15,622 nucleotides of DNA. Origin: Haloarcula sp. Lineage in GTDB: Archaea; Halobacteriota; Halobacteria; Halobacteriales; Haloarculaceae. The translations under genes and the position numbers were made by a program. Positions 6,723-13,695 of the stretch are shown here, piece by piece. Numbering within the stretch: the stretch's first letter is position 1; each line of letters opens with the position of its first letter. A model generated the notes under the pieces. The model was given only the letters and a program-made list of their open reading frames with translations. It did no database searches and was not told where the DNA came from. Where the stretch lies: the NCBI GenBank assembly GCA_028275075.1, contig JAQCNK010000054.1:1-15622 (forward strand). The letters are read 5' to 3'.

Positions 6723-7850
6723 GTGAGCGGCTTCGTCTTCAACGAGAAGCCGATTCAGATAGAACGCGGCGACGGCGCCTACGTCTACGACGACAGTGGC
6801 ACCGAGTATCTGGATATGGGGGCCTCCTACGCTTGTGTGCCCCTGGGGCACGGCCACGAGGCCGTCCAGTCCGCGGTCGCCGAGCAACTGGAGAAGATTA
6901 CCTACGTCCAGGCCTCCTACCCCAACGCTGAGCGGACGGCGCTGTACGACCTGCTCGCCGACACTGCGCCCGACCCCATCACGAAGACCTGGCTCTGTAA
7001 CTCGGGCACCGAGGCCAACGAGGCGGCGCTCAAATTCGCTCGCTCGGCGACGGGTAACTCCAAAATTGTCGCCACCATGCAGGGCTTCCACGGCCGTACC
7101 ATGGGGTCGCTCGCGACCACCTGGAAGAACAAGTATAAGAAGCCCTACGAGCCGCTCATTGGCGACGTGGAGTTCGTTCCCTACGACGACGCCGAGGCGT
7201 TAGACGAGGCCGTCGACGAGGACACCGCGGCGTTCATCGTCGAACCGGTCCAGGGCGAGGGCGGTATCAACCCGACCTCCCCCGGCTACCTCGAAGCGGC
7301 CCGCGAGATAACCGAGGCGGCCGGCGCGGCGCTCATCTTCGACGAGGTCCAGACCGGGATGGGTCGCACCGGCGCGCTGTGGAACTCGACGCGCGCTGCG
7401 GTCGCTCCCGACATGATAACGTCAGCCAAGGGGCTGGGTAACGGGCTTCCAATCGGCGCGACGCTGTGTCAGGAGTGGATCGCAGAGAACTACGGCTCCC
7501 ACGCTTCGACGTTCTCGGGCGGGCCGGTCATCTCGGCGGCCGCCGGCGCAACCGTCTCGACCATCATCGAGGATTCGGTGCCGGGCAACGCTGCCGTGAT
7601 TGGCGACTACCTCCAGACCGAACTGGACGCGGCCATCGGCGATGCGGTCCGGGATATCCGTGGCGAGGGCCTGATGATCGGCGTCGAAGTGGGTCGCGGC
7701 GCGAACGCGGCCCTGAAGAAACTGGCGCTGAATCATGGCATCCTCGCGCTGCCGGCCGGTCGGACCGTTGTCCGACTCTTACCGCCCCTGACCATCGACA
7801 AGAGCCACGCCGACGAGGTCGTCGAAGCCATGACGGAGGTTGTGGGATGA
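6723..7850 (+). CDS. argD: LysW-ornithine/glutamate-semialdehyde aminotransferase (ArgD/LysJ family)
   Basis: Class III PLP aminotransferase that converts carrier-bound glutamate semialdehyde to carrier-bound ornithine with glutamate as amino donor. The 375 residues show CNSGTEANEAALKFAR (92-107), the PLP-contact IFDEVQTGMGRTG with Asp207, and the Schiff-base Lys236 in MITSAKGLGNG. The start is a GTG chosen by the GGAGGT 8 nt upstream; it gives the normal short N-terminus SGFVFNEKP. argB ends 34 nt upstream and the stop overlaps the argE ATG by 3 bases (ATGA). Substrate assignment rests on operon context. Confidence 0.95.
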   Translation: MSGFVFNEKPIQIERGDGAYVYDDSGTEYLDMGASYACVPLGHGHEAVQSAVAEQLEKITYVQASYPNAERTALYDLLADTAPDPITKTWLCNSGTEANEAALKFARSATGNSKIVATMQGFHGRTMGSLATTWKNKYKKPYEPLIGDVEFVPYDDAEALDEAVDEDTAAFIVEPVQGEGGINPTSPGYLEAAREITEAAGAALIFDEVQTGMGRTGALWNSTRAAVAPDMITSAKGLGNGLPIGATLCQEWIAENYGSHASTFSGGPVISAAAGATVSTIIEDSVPGNAAVIGDYLQTELDAAIGDAVRDIRGEGLMIGVEVGRGANAALKKLALNHGILALPAGRTVVRLLPPLTIDKSHADEVVEAMTEVVG

Positions 7851-8902
7851 GCGAAGCCGTCGTTAGCGAGGCCGACCACGAGGCCCGCGAACTGCTGGAG
7901 GACGTGGTCCGCATCCCATCAGTCTCCCGAAATGAGGCCGAGGCCGCGGCATACCTCGCCGAGTTCTTCGAGACGCACGACCGCGAGGTGTGGATCGACG
8001 AGGTCGGCAACGTCCGCGCGCCGGCCGACGACGGCGTCTTACTGACCTCCCACATCGACACTGTCCCGGGCGACATCCCCGTGCGCGTCGAGGAGACCGA
8101 CGACGGCGAGGTGCTGTGGGGACGGGGCTCCGTCGACGCCAAGGGTCCCCTCTGTGCGATGGCTGTCGCAGCCGTCCGAACCGGGGCCTCTTTCGTCGGC
8201 GTCGTTCGCGAGGAGGTCGACTCGACGGGTGGCCGGTTCCTCGTCGAGGACCGCGAGAACGAACCCGACGCCGTCATCAACGGCGAACCCTCCGGCTGGG
8301 AGGGTATCACGCTCGGCTATCGGGGGCTGCTCGGTGGCACCTACGTCGCCACTAGCGAGTCCGGCCACTCCTCGCGCCCGGGCAACAACGCCGTTCAGGA
8401 CGCGATGGACTGGTGGTCGGCCGTCGAAGACGAGTTCGCCAAGGACGAGTGGCATCCCGTCTTCGAGCGGGTCACCTGCAAGCCCGTGGATTTCCGTGGT
8501 GGTATCTCCGAGGACGGCCTCTCCGTCGAGGCGACCATGCAGGTCCAACTGCGCGTCCCGCCGGAGTACAGCACCGACGAGATCCGCGAGATGGCCGACG
8601 GGCATTTGGACAACGGCACTGTCAACTGGGACGACAAGGTCGAACCGGTCATGCAGAGCCCGCGGACCAGTGTCGGCCGGGCGTTCCGGACGGCCATCCG
8701 GGACCACGGCGGCGATCCGACGCTGCTCCGGAAGACCGGCACCAGCGATATGAACGTCTACGCGCGGGCCTGGGACTGCCCGATGGCGACCTACGGGCCC
8801 GGTGACTCCGACCTCGACCACGCGCCGAACGAACACATCCACCTCGCGGAGTACGACCGCGCCGTGGGCGTCCTCACGGACGTGACTGAACGCCTGCTGT
8901 AA
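7847..8902 (+). CDS. argE: LysW-ornithine hydrolase (M20 family, LysK/ArgE-like)
   Basis: Zinc-type peptidase/deacylase that cuts the isopeptide bond and frees ornithine from the carrier. In 351 residues: TSHIDTVPG with His69 and Asp71, GRGSVDAKGP with the bridging Asp97, the catalytic pair Glu122-Glu123 in VVREEVDSTGG, Glu147 in NGEPSG, the TGTSDMN block and a C-terminal metal His in HAPNEHIHL. The ATG at 7847 overlaps the argD stop and has GGAGGT at 7835-7840; the frame is open further upstream but that part is a shadow of argD. The N-terminus (SEAVVSEADHEA) shares an exact 16-bp stretch with the argH repeat. argF begins 2 nt after the stop. Confidence 0.94.
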   Translation: MSEAVVSEADHEARELLEDVVRIPSVSRNEAEAAAYLAEFFETHDREVWIDEVGNVRAPADDGVLLTSHIDTVPGDIPVRVEETDDGEVLWGRGSVDAKGPLCAMAVAAVRTGASFVGVVREEVDSTGGRFLVEDRENEPDAVINGEPSGWEGITLGYRGLLGGTYVATSESGHSSRPGNNAVQDAMDWWSAVEDEFAKDEWHPVFERVTCKPVDFRGGISEDGLSVEATMQVQLRVPPEYSTDEIREMADGHLDNGTVNWDDKVEPVMQSPRTSVGRAFRTAIRDHGGDPTLLRKTGTSDMNVYARAWDCPMATYGPGDSDLDHAPNEHIHLAEYDRAVGVLTDVTERLL

Positions 8903-8904
8903 CC

Positions 8905-9795
8905 ATGCACCTACTCGATGTCGACGATCTCACGACCGACGAACTGACCGCCGTGCTGGACCGCGCCGCCGCGATCAAAGGTCCGGACGGCGAGGACGCC
9001 AGCGACCTGCTCGACCAGCAGACGCTCGGGATGGTATTCGAGAAACCCTCGACCCGGACGCGAGTCTCCTTCGAGACGGGCATGACACAGCTTGGTGGCC
9101 ACGCCATTTTCCTCGGCCCCGACGATATCCATCTGGGCCACGGCGAACCGGTCAAGGACACCGCCCGCGCTCTCGCCCGGTACGTCGATTTCATCATGGC
9201 TCGCGTCTACGATCACGAAGACGTCGAGGAACTGGCCGCCTACAGCGACGTGCCCGTGATCAATGCCCTGACTGACGCCGCTCACCCCTGCCAGACACTT
9301 GCGGACCTGCTGACGGTTCGAGAGCGGTTCGACGGTTTCGACGGTGTCTCGGTAGCGTGGGTCGGCGACGGCAACAACGTCTGCCAGTCGTTCGTCTTGG
9401 GCGCGGCAATGGTTGGCCTCGATCTGACTGTCGCTACGCCACCCGGCTACGAGGTCGACGAGGACGTGTTGGCGCGAGCCGACGACCTCGGCAGTTCGCC
9501 GGCGACGACTCACGACCCTGACACCGCCGTGTCCGGGGCCGACGTGGTCTACACTGATGTCTTCGTCAGTATGGGTGAAGAGGACAGGCGCGAGGCAAAA
9601 CTCGCCGATTTCGACGGGTTCCAACTGACGACCGACCTGCTCGGCGACCGCACGCTGATGCACTGTCTGCCTGCCCACCGTGGCGAGGAGGTCACCGACG
9701 AGGCTATCGAGTCCGACAACGCTGTCGTCTGGGACCAGGCCGAGAACCGACTGCACGCCCAGAAAGGCTTGTTAGCCTGGCTATCAGAGCAGTAG
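8905..9795 (+). CDS. argF: Ornithine carbamoyltransferase
   Basis: Makes citrulline from ornithine and carbamoyl phosphate. The 296 residues carry the carbamoyl-phosphate loop STRTR (49-53), HPCQ (127-130), the ornithine-binding block VVYTDVFVSMG (about 214-224) and the catalytic HCLPAHRG (253-260), which together separate it from aspartate carbamoyltransferase. It is the last gene of the run, 2 nt after argE, and links the carrier-made ornithine to argG and argH. Downstream there is no T-rich terminator; the next gene is convergent. Confidence 0.97.
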   Translation: MHLLDVDDLTTDELTAVLDRAAAIKGPDGEDASDLLDQQTLGMVFEKPSTRTRVSFETGMTQLGGHAIFLGPDDIHLGHGEPVKDTARALARYVDFIMARVYDHEDVEELAAYSDVPVINALTDAAHPCQTLADLLTVRERFDGFDGVSVAWVGDGNNVCQSFVLGAAMVGLDLTVATPPGYEVDEDVLARADDLGSSPATTHDPDTAVSGADVVYTDVFVSMGEEDRREAKLADFDGFQLTTDLLGDRTLMHCLPAHRGEEVTDEAIESDNAVVWDQAENRLHAQKGLLAWLSEQ

Positions 9796-10055
9796 CGACG
9801 GTCGGAGACATACGCGGCGGCCGGGTCGCGTTGCACCGGACAGCGAGCCTATGGTTCGGTTTCGGGCTCTCGTGACTGTTCGGCAGCGTGAAGCTACACC
9901 CCATCTTCGCAATCTGAGGTGGTTTTCGAGATGCCCGCAGTCAGGTGGAAACCATTGCCGGACCCAACCCGGTAGGTTGTCACACCCGACCGCCTCGCCG
10001 TGGCGAACGAAGCGAGCGATGCGGGGCAACTGAAAGTTTGTTACCGTAACCGGTA
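9796..10055. other. Convergent gap after argF
   Basis: No gene is supported. Short open frames exist on both strands but are mutually exclusive and match nothing I know. A small hairpin TACCG-TAAC-CGGTA at 10042-10055, just beyond the oxidoreductase stop, could end that transcript. Some text (CATTGCCGGACCC near 9954) resembles the arm of foldback family II at 13741-13763 but is too short to call. Confidence 0.4.
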
Positions 10056-10784
10056 TCAGAAGTGCCCAAACTTGTCCCGCCGGTAGACATCGAGTTCATT
10101 GACTGTGGTCGGGGGCTCCTGGGAGAGTGCGAAGGCGACAGCGTCGGCCACTTCCTCGGGTTCGGTGACGTCGCCTTCCGCAAACACCTCCGCAAAGGGG
10201 GTACCGTCGGCGCTCTCAAACTCCGTACGGACCTCCGAGGGGTTGACGACGGTGACGCCGATGTCGTCTTCACCCACCTGTGCGGCCAGACTCATCGCGA
10301 AGCCGCGAACCCACCACTTCGTCGCGGCGTACACCGGATTAAACGGCCGGGGATACTTCCCGGCGAAGCTCCCGATGAAGACGATGTTTCCGGCGGCCTC
10401 ACGGAGTGCGGACAGCGATTCACGGGCGGTGTAGAACGCGCCTGCCGTGTTGACGCCCTGCATCGTCAGGAACTCCTCGTCGGTCATTGTCTCGATATCG
10501 CTCCCGCGGGCGAGTCCGGCGTTGACAACGACGCCGGTGAGGGGGCCGAGCGTTTCGACTGTGGATTCGACTGCCGCCGCCACCTCGGCGCTGTCGCGCA
10601 CGTCTGCCGGGACGACGTGGGTCTCGACGCCGTGGTCGGTGGCGACCTCGTCCGCTAGCTCTCGCAGTCGGTCCTCGCGTCGCGCCAGCAGCGCCACGTC
10701 GGCCCCGTCGGTGGCGACCCGACGGACCGTCGCCGCGCCGATACCCGAACTCGCTCCAGTCACAAGCACAGTTTCCTCTGCCAT
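10056..10784 (-). CDS. Short-chain dehydrogenase/reductase (classical SDR)
   Basis: A 242-residue cytosolic NAD(P)-dependent oxidoreductase. Classical SDR motifs are complete: TGASSGIG (9-16), NAG (88-90), Asn112, and the catalytic Ser139, Tyr152 and Lys156 (YAATK). The residues after the second strand, LLARREDRL, with paired Arg, suggest NADP preference. The overall pattern is close to the YdfG/serine-dehydrogenase-like group of SDRs, but the substrate cannot be told. It is a single gene on the - strand, convergent with argF. Its upstream side faces a MITE-like element at 10830-10913, and only a weak TATA candidate (around 10808-10816) is seen. Confidence 0.92.
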   Translation of the reverse strand: MAEETVLVTGASSGIGAATVRRVATDGADVALLARREDRLRELADEVATDHGVETHVVPADVRDSAEVAAAVESTVETLGPLTGVVVNAGLARGSDIETMTDEEFLTMQGVNTAGAFYTARESLSALREAAGNIVFIGSFAGKYPRPFNPVYAATKWWVRGFAMSLAAQVGEDDIGVTVVNPSEVRTEFESADGTPFAEVFAEGDVTEPEEVADAVAFALSQEPPTTVNELDVYRRDKFGHF

Positions 10785-10829
10785 ACGGGAACACCCGACC
10801 GAGACGGGGATAGAAGTTGTGTCGGCTTG

Positions 10830-10913
10830 TATACGGGTCGACAGAAGTCCTGATAGATATTCGCCGGGATCTGGCGGAGGCGAATTCTATCAACCGTTCT
10901 GTCGACCCGTATA
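10830..10913. mobile_element. 84-bp foldback (MITE-like) element, family I copy A
   Basis: Perfect 17-bp terminal inverted repeats (TATACGGGTCGACAGAA at the left, its complement at 10897-10913) bracket a core that is also nearly palindromic (TGATAGA..ATTCGCC against GGCGAATTCTATCA), so the whole unit can fold. It matches the reverse complement of 13193-13276 at 80 of 84 bases, and all four differences are transitions. Both copies are bounded by TA, consistent with TA target duplication. It has no coding capacity. It lies between the divergent oxidoreductase and 76-aa genes. Confidence 0.9.
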
Positions 10914-10915
10914 AG
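10908..10915 (+). promoter_or_regulatory. TATA box at the MITE edge for the 76-aa gene
   Basis: CGTATAAG spans the right end of the MITE; its TATA centre is about 29 nt before the ATG at 10941, the spacing expected for a leaderless transcript. The box is therefore at least partly made of element sequence. Confidence 0.55.
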
Positions 10916-10940
10916 TTCCTGGCGCCGGTACCAACAGACG

Positions 10941-11171
10941 ATGGAGCCCCTGGTCGTCGACGCTGGAGAGGTCGAGATCGATGAGTTGCTGGACACGCTG
11001 GAAGCGGGCCGGCGCGTCGTCGTCCGCACGGAGCTGCTTGGCTCGTCCCATGAAGTGACGCTGCGCCACGACGGGGTGTGGTACTGCGATACCCCAACTC
11101 GCCTCCACAAACACGACTCCCGCGAGGAGATGCGCGCCTGCCTGAAACGCCAGGGGTACGGTCGGGAATGA
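10941..11171 (+). CDS. Small uncharacterised protein, 76 aa
   Basis: Not recognised by function; the style is that of small conserved haloarchaeal proteins. The sequence begins with an acidic helix (EVEIDELLDTLEAGRRVVV), then a strand-rich part (HEVTLRHDGVWYCDT) and a basic C-terminal helix (REEMRACLKRQGYGRE). It has no signal peptide, membrane helix or paired-Cys motif. Composition is acidic and typical of the neighbouring genes, supporting a real gene. A TATA box 29 nt upstream, partly inside the MITE, gives an ATG start without leader. The HTH regulator follows 68 nt later with its own promoter. Confidence 0.75.
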   Translation: MEPLVVDAGEVEIDELLDTLEAGRRVVVRTELLGSSHEVTLRHDGVWYCDTPTRLHKHDSREEMRACLKRQGYGRE

Positions 11172-11207
11172 CCGGCCAGGATGGGTGAGTCCGAAGTAAC
11201 GACACTG

Positions 11208-11213
11208 TTTATG
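11208..11213 (+). promoter_or_regulatory. TATA box of the HTH regulator gene
   Basis: TTTATG is centred 29 nt before the ATG at 11240. This spacing favours that ATG over the in-frame GTG at 11222, which would be only 11 nt from the box. Confidence 0.6.
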
Positions 11214-11239
11214 GATCCAGCGTGTCTATCCGCGCATAC

Positions 11240-11638
11240 ATGAGTCTCGACCCCTCGCCTAAGCAGTTTCGCGAGATGATGGCCATCGACGACCCGGACC
11301 TCGCGGAGGTGATGGCGTGTGTCTTCGGTGTCCAGAGCCACGAAGTACGGACTTACTGTGCGTTGCTCGACACCCCGAATAGCACCGTCGAGGAACTCGC
11401 GGCCGAGCTAGATCGGGACCGCTCGAACGTCAACCGCTCGCTATCGACTCTCCGGGAGAAGGGGTTAGCACGGCGTGAACGGCGTCTGCTTGATGGCGGC
11501 GGCCACGTCTATCAGTATACCGCCACACCGCTCGACGAAGCCCGCGAACTGATGCACGAAGCCTTGGACGAGTGGGCCGCGGCGGTCCACGAAAGCATCG
11601 ATGCCTTTGACGGCGGGATGCCTACCGACGGCACCTGA
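11240..11638 (+). CDS. TrmB-like winged-helix transcription regulator
   Basis: A 132-residue DNA-binding protein. Residues about 48-78 form a helix-turn-helix (STVEELAAELDRDRSNVNRS, then LSTLREKGLARR), followed by a wing (RRLLDGGGHVYQYTAT, about 81-96) and a C-terminal helix (ELMHEALDEWAAAVHESID) that probably dimerises. This matches the haloarchaeal single-domain TrmB-like/MarR-like group, which lacks the sugar-binding half of full TrmB. The start is the ATG fitting the TATA box at 11208-11213. Targets are unknown; candidates by position are its neighbours, but no shared operator is visible. Confidence 0.85.
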   Translation: MSLDPSPKQFREMMAIDDPDLAEVMACVFGVQSHEVRTYCALLDTPNSTVEELAAELDRDRSNVNRSLSTLREKGLARRERRLLDGGGHVYQYTATPLDEARELMHEALDEWAAAVHESIDAFDGGMPTDGT

Positions 11639-11700
11639 TAGGGGCTGGTCGTCGTCTACGGGAGGCGGCTGGAGCAGTTGGTCGCGCTGGGTGAAATCAG

Positions 11701-12222
11701 CTATCGGTTTTCGGCCCGATCGCGGATTACGTCGTAAACCTCCTGTGGGTTAGCAATATTCCAGAGTTTCAGATCACCGAGTCCCTGGTTGAGCGTGATC
11801 GTTCCGTGGCTGAGCAGGCTCTCGACCCGGCTCTGGTTGAACTCGTGACTCCGGATGAGATTGAACGGGACCTGTCGTTCGTTCGTCCGCAAGAACAGCG
11901 CGTACCGACGGCTGACTGCGTCGGTTTTAATCAGGTACTCCGTTCTGCGGAGGACCAGCAGGCGAACAAGCAGGCGAACAATAGCGATGGCAGCCAGCAA
12001 CTGAACGATGAGCAGTCCGACGTTAGTTACGTCGCGATTCCCCAACAGGGTCGGATTGGTAAACAACACGCCGATAACAGCAATGGCCGCTAGGACAACC
12101 AGCCCCAGTCTGATCAAGACCGGTTTGGTCGTCGGTTGCACCCTCCGGAGGATGTCGTCGTCCTGCTCGCTGTCCGTGTGGCTTTGCGTGGATTCGGTTT
12201 CCGCTGTAGTTGTTTCGGTCAT
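11701..12222 (-). CDS. Membrane protein with bacterial PH-like domain
   Basis: A 173-residue protein: acidic/Thr-rich cytosolic N-terminus (1-33), two membrane helices (about 35-56 and 67-91), then a soluble domain (92-170). That domain, with RRTEYLIKTDAVSRRY, QVPFNLIRSHEFNQSRVESLL, GTITLNQ and a final IANPQEVYDVI, fits the bacterial-PH (YdbS/DUF304) pattern. Such proteins are membrane-associated and of unknown biochemical role. It begins 5 nt after the stop of the upstream multi-pass gene, so the pair forms an operon from the promoter near 13048. The domain call is by pattern only. Confidence 0.8.
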   Translation of the reverse strand: MTETTTAETESTQSHTDSEQDDDILRRVQPTTKPVLIRLGLVVLAAIAVIGVLFTNPTLLGNRDVTNVGLLIVQLLAAIAIVRLLVRLLVLRRTEYLIKTDAVSRRYALFLRTNERQVPFNLIRSHEFNQSRVESLLSHGTITLNQGLGDLKLWNIANPQEVYDVIRDRAENR

Positions 12223-12227
12223 CGGTT

Positions 12228-13019
12228 TCAGGCAACTGCAGTGTTATAAAGGACTGAGGCTGCGATGTAAGCGACCGGCGCGAGAGCGATCGCTACGACG
12301 ACCACAAGTCCCTTGAGGCGACTCATTTCGTGGTTGATACGCGCTCCAAGATACAGCGAGTAGATGAAATACAGCGCTGCGACGATCAACAGTCCGATTA
12401 TGAACTCACCTTTCGGAGAAAGGCCAGACAGTACTAGTTCATCTGGCCGGCCACCGGGTAGTCCCACATCGGCGTCGACCGCGTCGATAACCGCGTAGAA
12501 TACGGTTTTCTGTACATCGATAATCAGTGTCTGGGCGCGGTCGACACCACTTGCGGTGCTCAGATACATCACGCCGGTGAAAATCGTCGCGAGATACGCG
12601 CTTGTGGCGTACACGACGGTGTAAAAACTCCGGAGGAAGCCCCGCGAACTCAAGACGAAGAGGATGGAACTGTGGTAGGCGAGGAGCACCACGCCCGTCG
12701 CCACGGTCAGAAATGCGGAGTTCTGTGTCGTCCCCACGAGCAGTCGCCAGAGCACGTCAGGGCTTCTGACCAGCGACTGTGCGGACGTCTCGAACCAATT
12801 TGGGGCGGTCGCCGCCGACGTGAACCCGACCCCAGCAAGTGTTAACGGTACTGCATACAGCAACAGGTTTGTCAGGAACACCCAGCTGAGTTTCACGAAC
12901 TGGACGACCAACCCAAGGCGAGACCGCAGATACGTGGCCTGACGGATCTTCACGAACTTGGATGGTCTGATGACGGCGTCAAACAGCCCTTTCAGAACTG
13001 CACCACCGCGCCGGATCAC
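12228..13019 (-). CDS. Five-helix membrane protein, Yip1-like
   Basis: A 263-residue multi-pass protein with hydrophobic segments near residues 36-68, 101-124, 132-154, 205-225 and 236-258. Five helices after a soluble N-terminus (GLFDAVIRPSKFVKIRQ) resemble the Yip1 domain family, but I see no decisive motif; unknown membrane protein is the safe name. The start is GTG (13017-13019), supported by a strong TATA box (13044-13053) 29 nt upstream and by the lack of a suitable ATG. The PH-like gene follows within 5 nt. No signal peptide or catalytic residues are seen, so a scaffold or trafficking-type role is only a guess from the resemblance. Confidence 0.8.
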   Translation of the reverse strand: MIRRGGAVLKGLFDAVIRPSKFVKIRQATYLRSRLGLVVQFVKLSWVFLTNLLLYAVPLTLAGVGFTSAATAPNWFETSAQSLVRSPDVLWRLLVGTTQNSAFLTVATGVVLLAYHSSILFVLSSRGFLRSFYTVVYATSAYLATIFTGVMYLSTASGVDRAQTLIIDVQKTVFYAVIDAVDADVGLPGGRPDELVLSGLSPKGEFIIGLLIVAALYFIYSLYLGARINHEMSRLKGLVVVVAIALAPVAYIAASVLYNTAVA

Positions 13020-13043
13020 TATGGTACGAAGTTGTCAACCGGC

Positions 13044-13053
13044 CATATATAGG
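13044..13053 (-). promoter_or_regulatory. TATA box of the membrane-protein operon
   Basis: Read on the - strand this is CCTATATATG, centred about 29 nt from the GTG at 13019, matching a leaderless promoter and supporting the GTG start. Confidence 0.7.
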
Positions 13054-13092
13054 TGCTGGTTATATTACGGACAATTGCCGCAAAACATCCAC

Positions 13093-13100
13093 TTAAAAAA
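13093..13100 (+). promoter_or_regulatory. TATA box of the dead lipoprotein gene
   Basis: TTAAAAAA is centred about 25 nt before the ATG at 13121. It is divergent from, and about 45 bp away from, the membrane operon promoter. The start signals of the broken gene therefore look intact. Confidence 0.5.
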
Positions 13101-13163
13101 TTATACCAGAAGGCGACTGTATGGATCGACGACAGTTTCTGCTTGGTAGCGTCACAGGCTCGC

Positions 13164-13330
13164 TCATACTGTTGGCTGTACGTACGTGGAGATATACGGG
13201 TCGACAGAACGATTGATAGAATTCGCCTCCGCCAGACCCCGGCAAATATCTATCAGGGCTTCTGTCGACCCGTATAATCGGCGCCCCGGGCTGGGCGATT
13301 TCTGCCGTGATGTTACAGCCGACAGTATCA
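13164..13330. mobile_element. Foldback family II element split by a family I MITE
   Basis: The left arm TCATACTGTTGGCTGTA (13164-13180) pairs with the right arm TTACAGCCGACAGTATCA (13313-13330) with few mismatches. Taking out the 82 bp added by the nested MITE leaves an 85-bp palindromic unit, the same size as the intact family II copy at 13696-13781, whose arms read TCATACGGTCGGTTGTAA. The first 30 bases from 13166 are identical to 234-263. No open frame is present. Confidence 0.75.
13193..13276. mobile_element. 84-bp foldback (MITE-like) element, family I copy B
   Basis: The same 17-bp terminal inverted repeats as copy A close both ends (13193-13209 and 13260-13276). The element lies in the opposite orientation to copy A with four transitions in 84 bases. 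It sits inside the family II element. The sequence on each side rejoins to the pattern of 234-272 (GGAGATA then TCGxCxCCC) when one TA is kept, which supports insertion at TA with TA duplication. Confidence 0.9.
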
Positions 13331-13551
13331 GTCTCACCGGTTGTCTCCGGTTAGGCGACAGCAGCGGCTCGACACCGACACCAACACAAACCGGTCGATA
13401 CTCTGACTGTCTCACCGTTTGCCAACCCCGCCGTAGCGGCGACCGATACTATCAGCGTGAGCTGGACAGCGTCGCAGTCTGGGACCAGGCGCTTTCGGCG
13501 GACCAGATCGACAGCCTGCTTTCTGTCGGCTCCTCCTGCCGGTGGGTGTGA

Positions 13552-13695
13552 CCCGGGAGAGACAGCCGGTCACGCCGACGGGCTTTTCGTATCAGTGACA
13601 GCACCTCCCGGCTCGGTACGGGTCACATCACTTTTTCCGTGGTGTTGGCATCATGGACTACCAACGTGTTGCGATCAGACGAGTGTGCGCAGGAG
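13552..13695. other. Non-coding spacer after the dead gene
   Basis: Nothing supportable is seen apart from short GC-rich self-pairing (CCCGGGAGAG near 13551 with CTCCCGG near 13606). Together with the foldback element and 38 further bases it forms the whole gap to the DUF3105 gene. Confidence 0.35.

Larger units (their letters stand above)
13121..13551 (+). pseudogene. Broken Tat lipoprotein gene with LamG tail
   Basis: From ATG 13121 the frame reads MDRRQFLLGSVTGSL, a twin-arginine signal, but ends at TGA 13214-13216 inside a MITE after 31 codons. In another frame downstream, SLTGCLRLGDSSGSTPTPTQT (from about 13331) is a lipobox (LTGC) plus Ser/Thr/Pro linker. ELDSVAVWDQALSADQIDSLL (from about 13459) is the end of a LamG/concanavalin-like lectin domain; the frame stops at 13549-13551. 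Removing the nested foldback elements (13164-13330, 167 bp) joins Tat signal and lipobox in one frame. Only about 20 residues separate the linker from the LamG tail where over 100 are usual, so an internal deletion also happened. Confidence 0.75.

Noticed and set aside
7466..7846. Upstream extension of argE
   Set aside because: The extra part is Arg/Gly-rich out-of-frame argD sequence; the ATG at 7847 has a GGAGGT site and the typical start overlap with argD.
3530..9795. Lysine (aminoadipate) biosynthesis operon
   Set aside because: The LysW-type gene set also occurs in lysine pathways, but argG, argH and argF in the same run point to arginine.
9784..10033. Short open frames on both strands after argF
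   Set aside because: They overlap each other, match no family I know, and lack a start context. A transposon remnant was considered, but nothing in the sequence supports it directly.
10830..10913. MITE copy A as an intrinsic terminator or small RNA gene
   Set aside because: A second near-identical copy inside another element and TA borders are better explained by transposition; no T-rich tail follows the hairpin.
11222..11239. GTG at 11222 as start of the HTH regulator
   Set aside because: It would be about 11 nt from the TATA box; the ATG at 11240 has the expected 29-nt spacing and gives the usual N-terminus.
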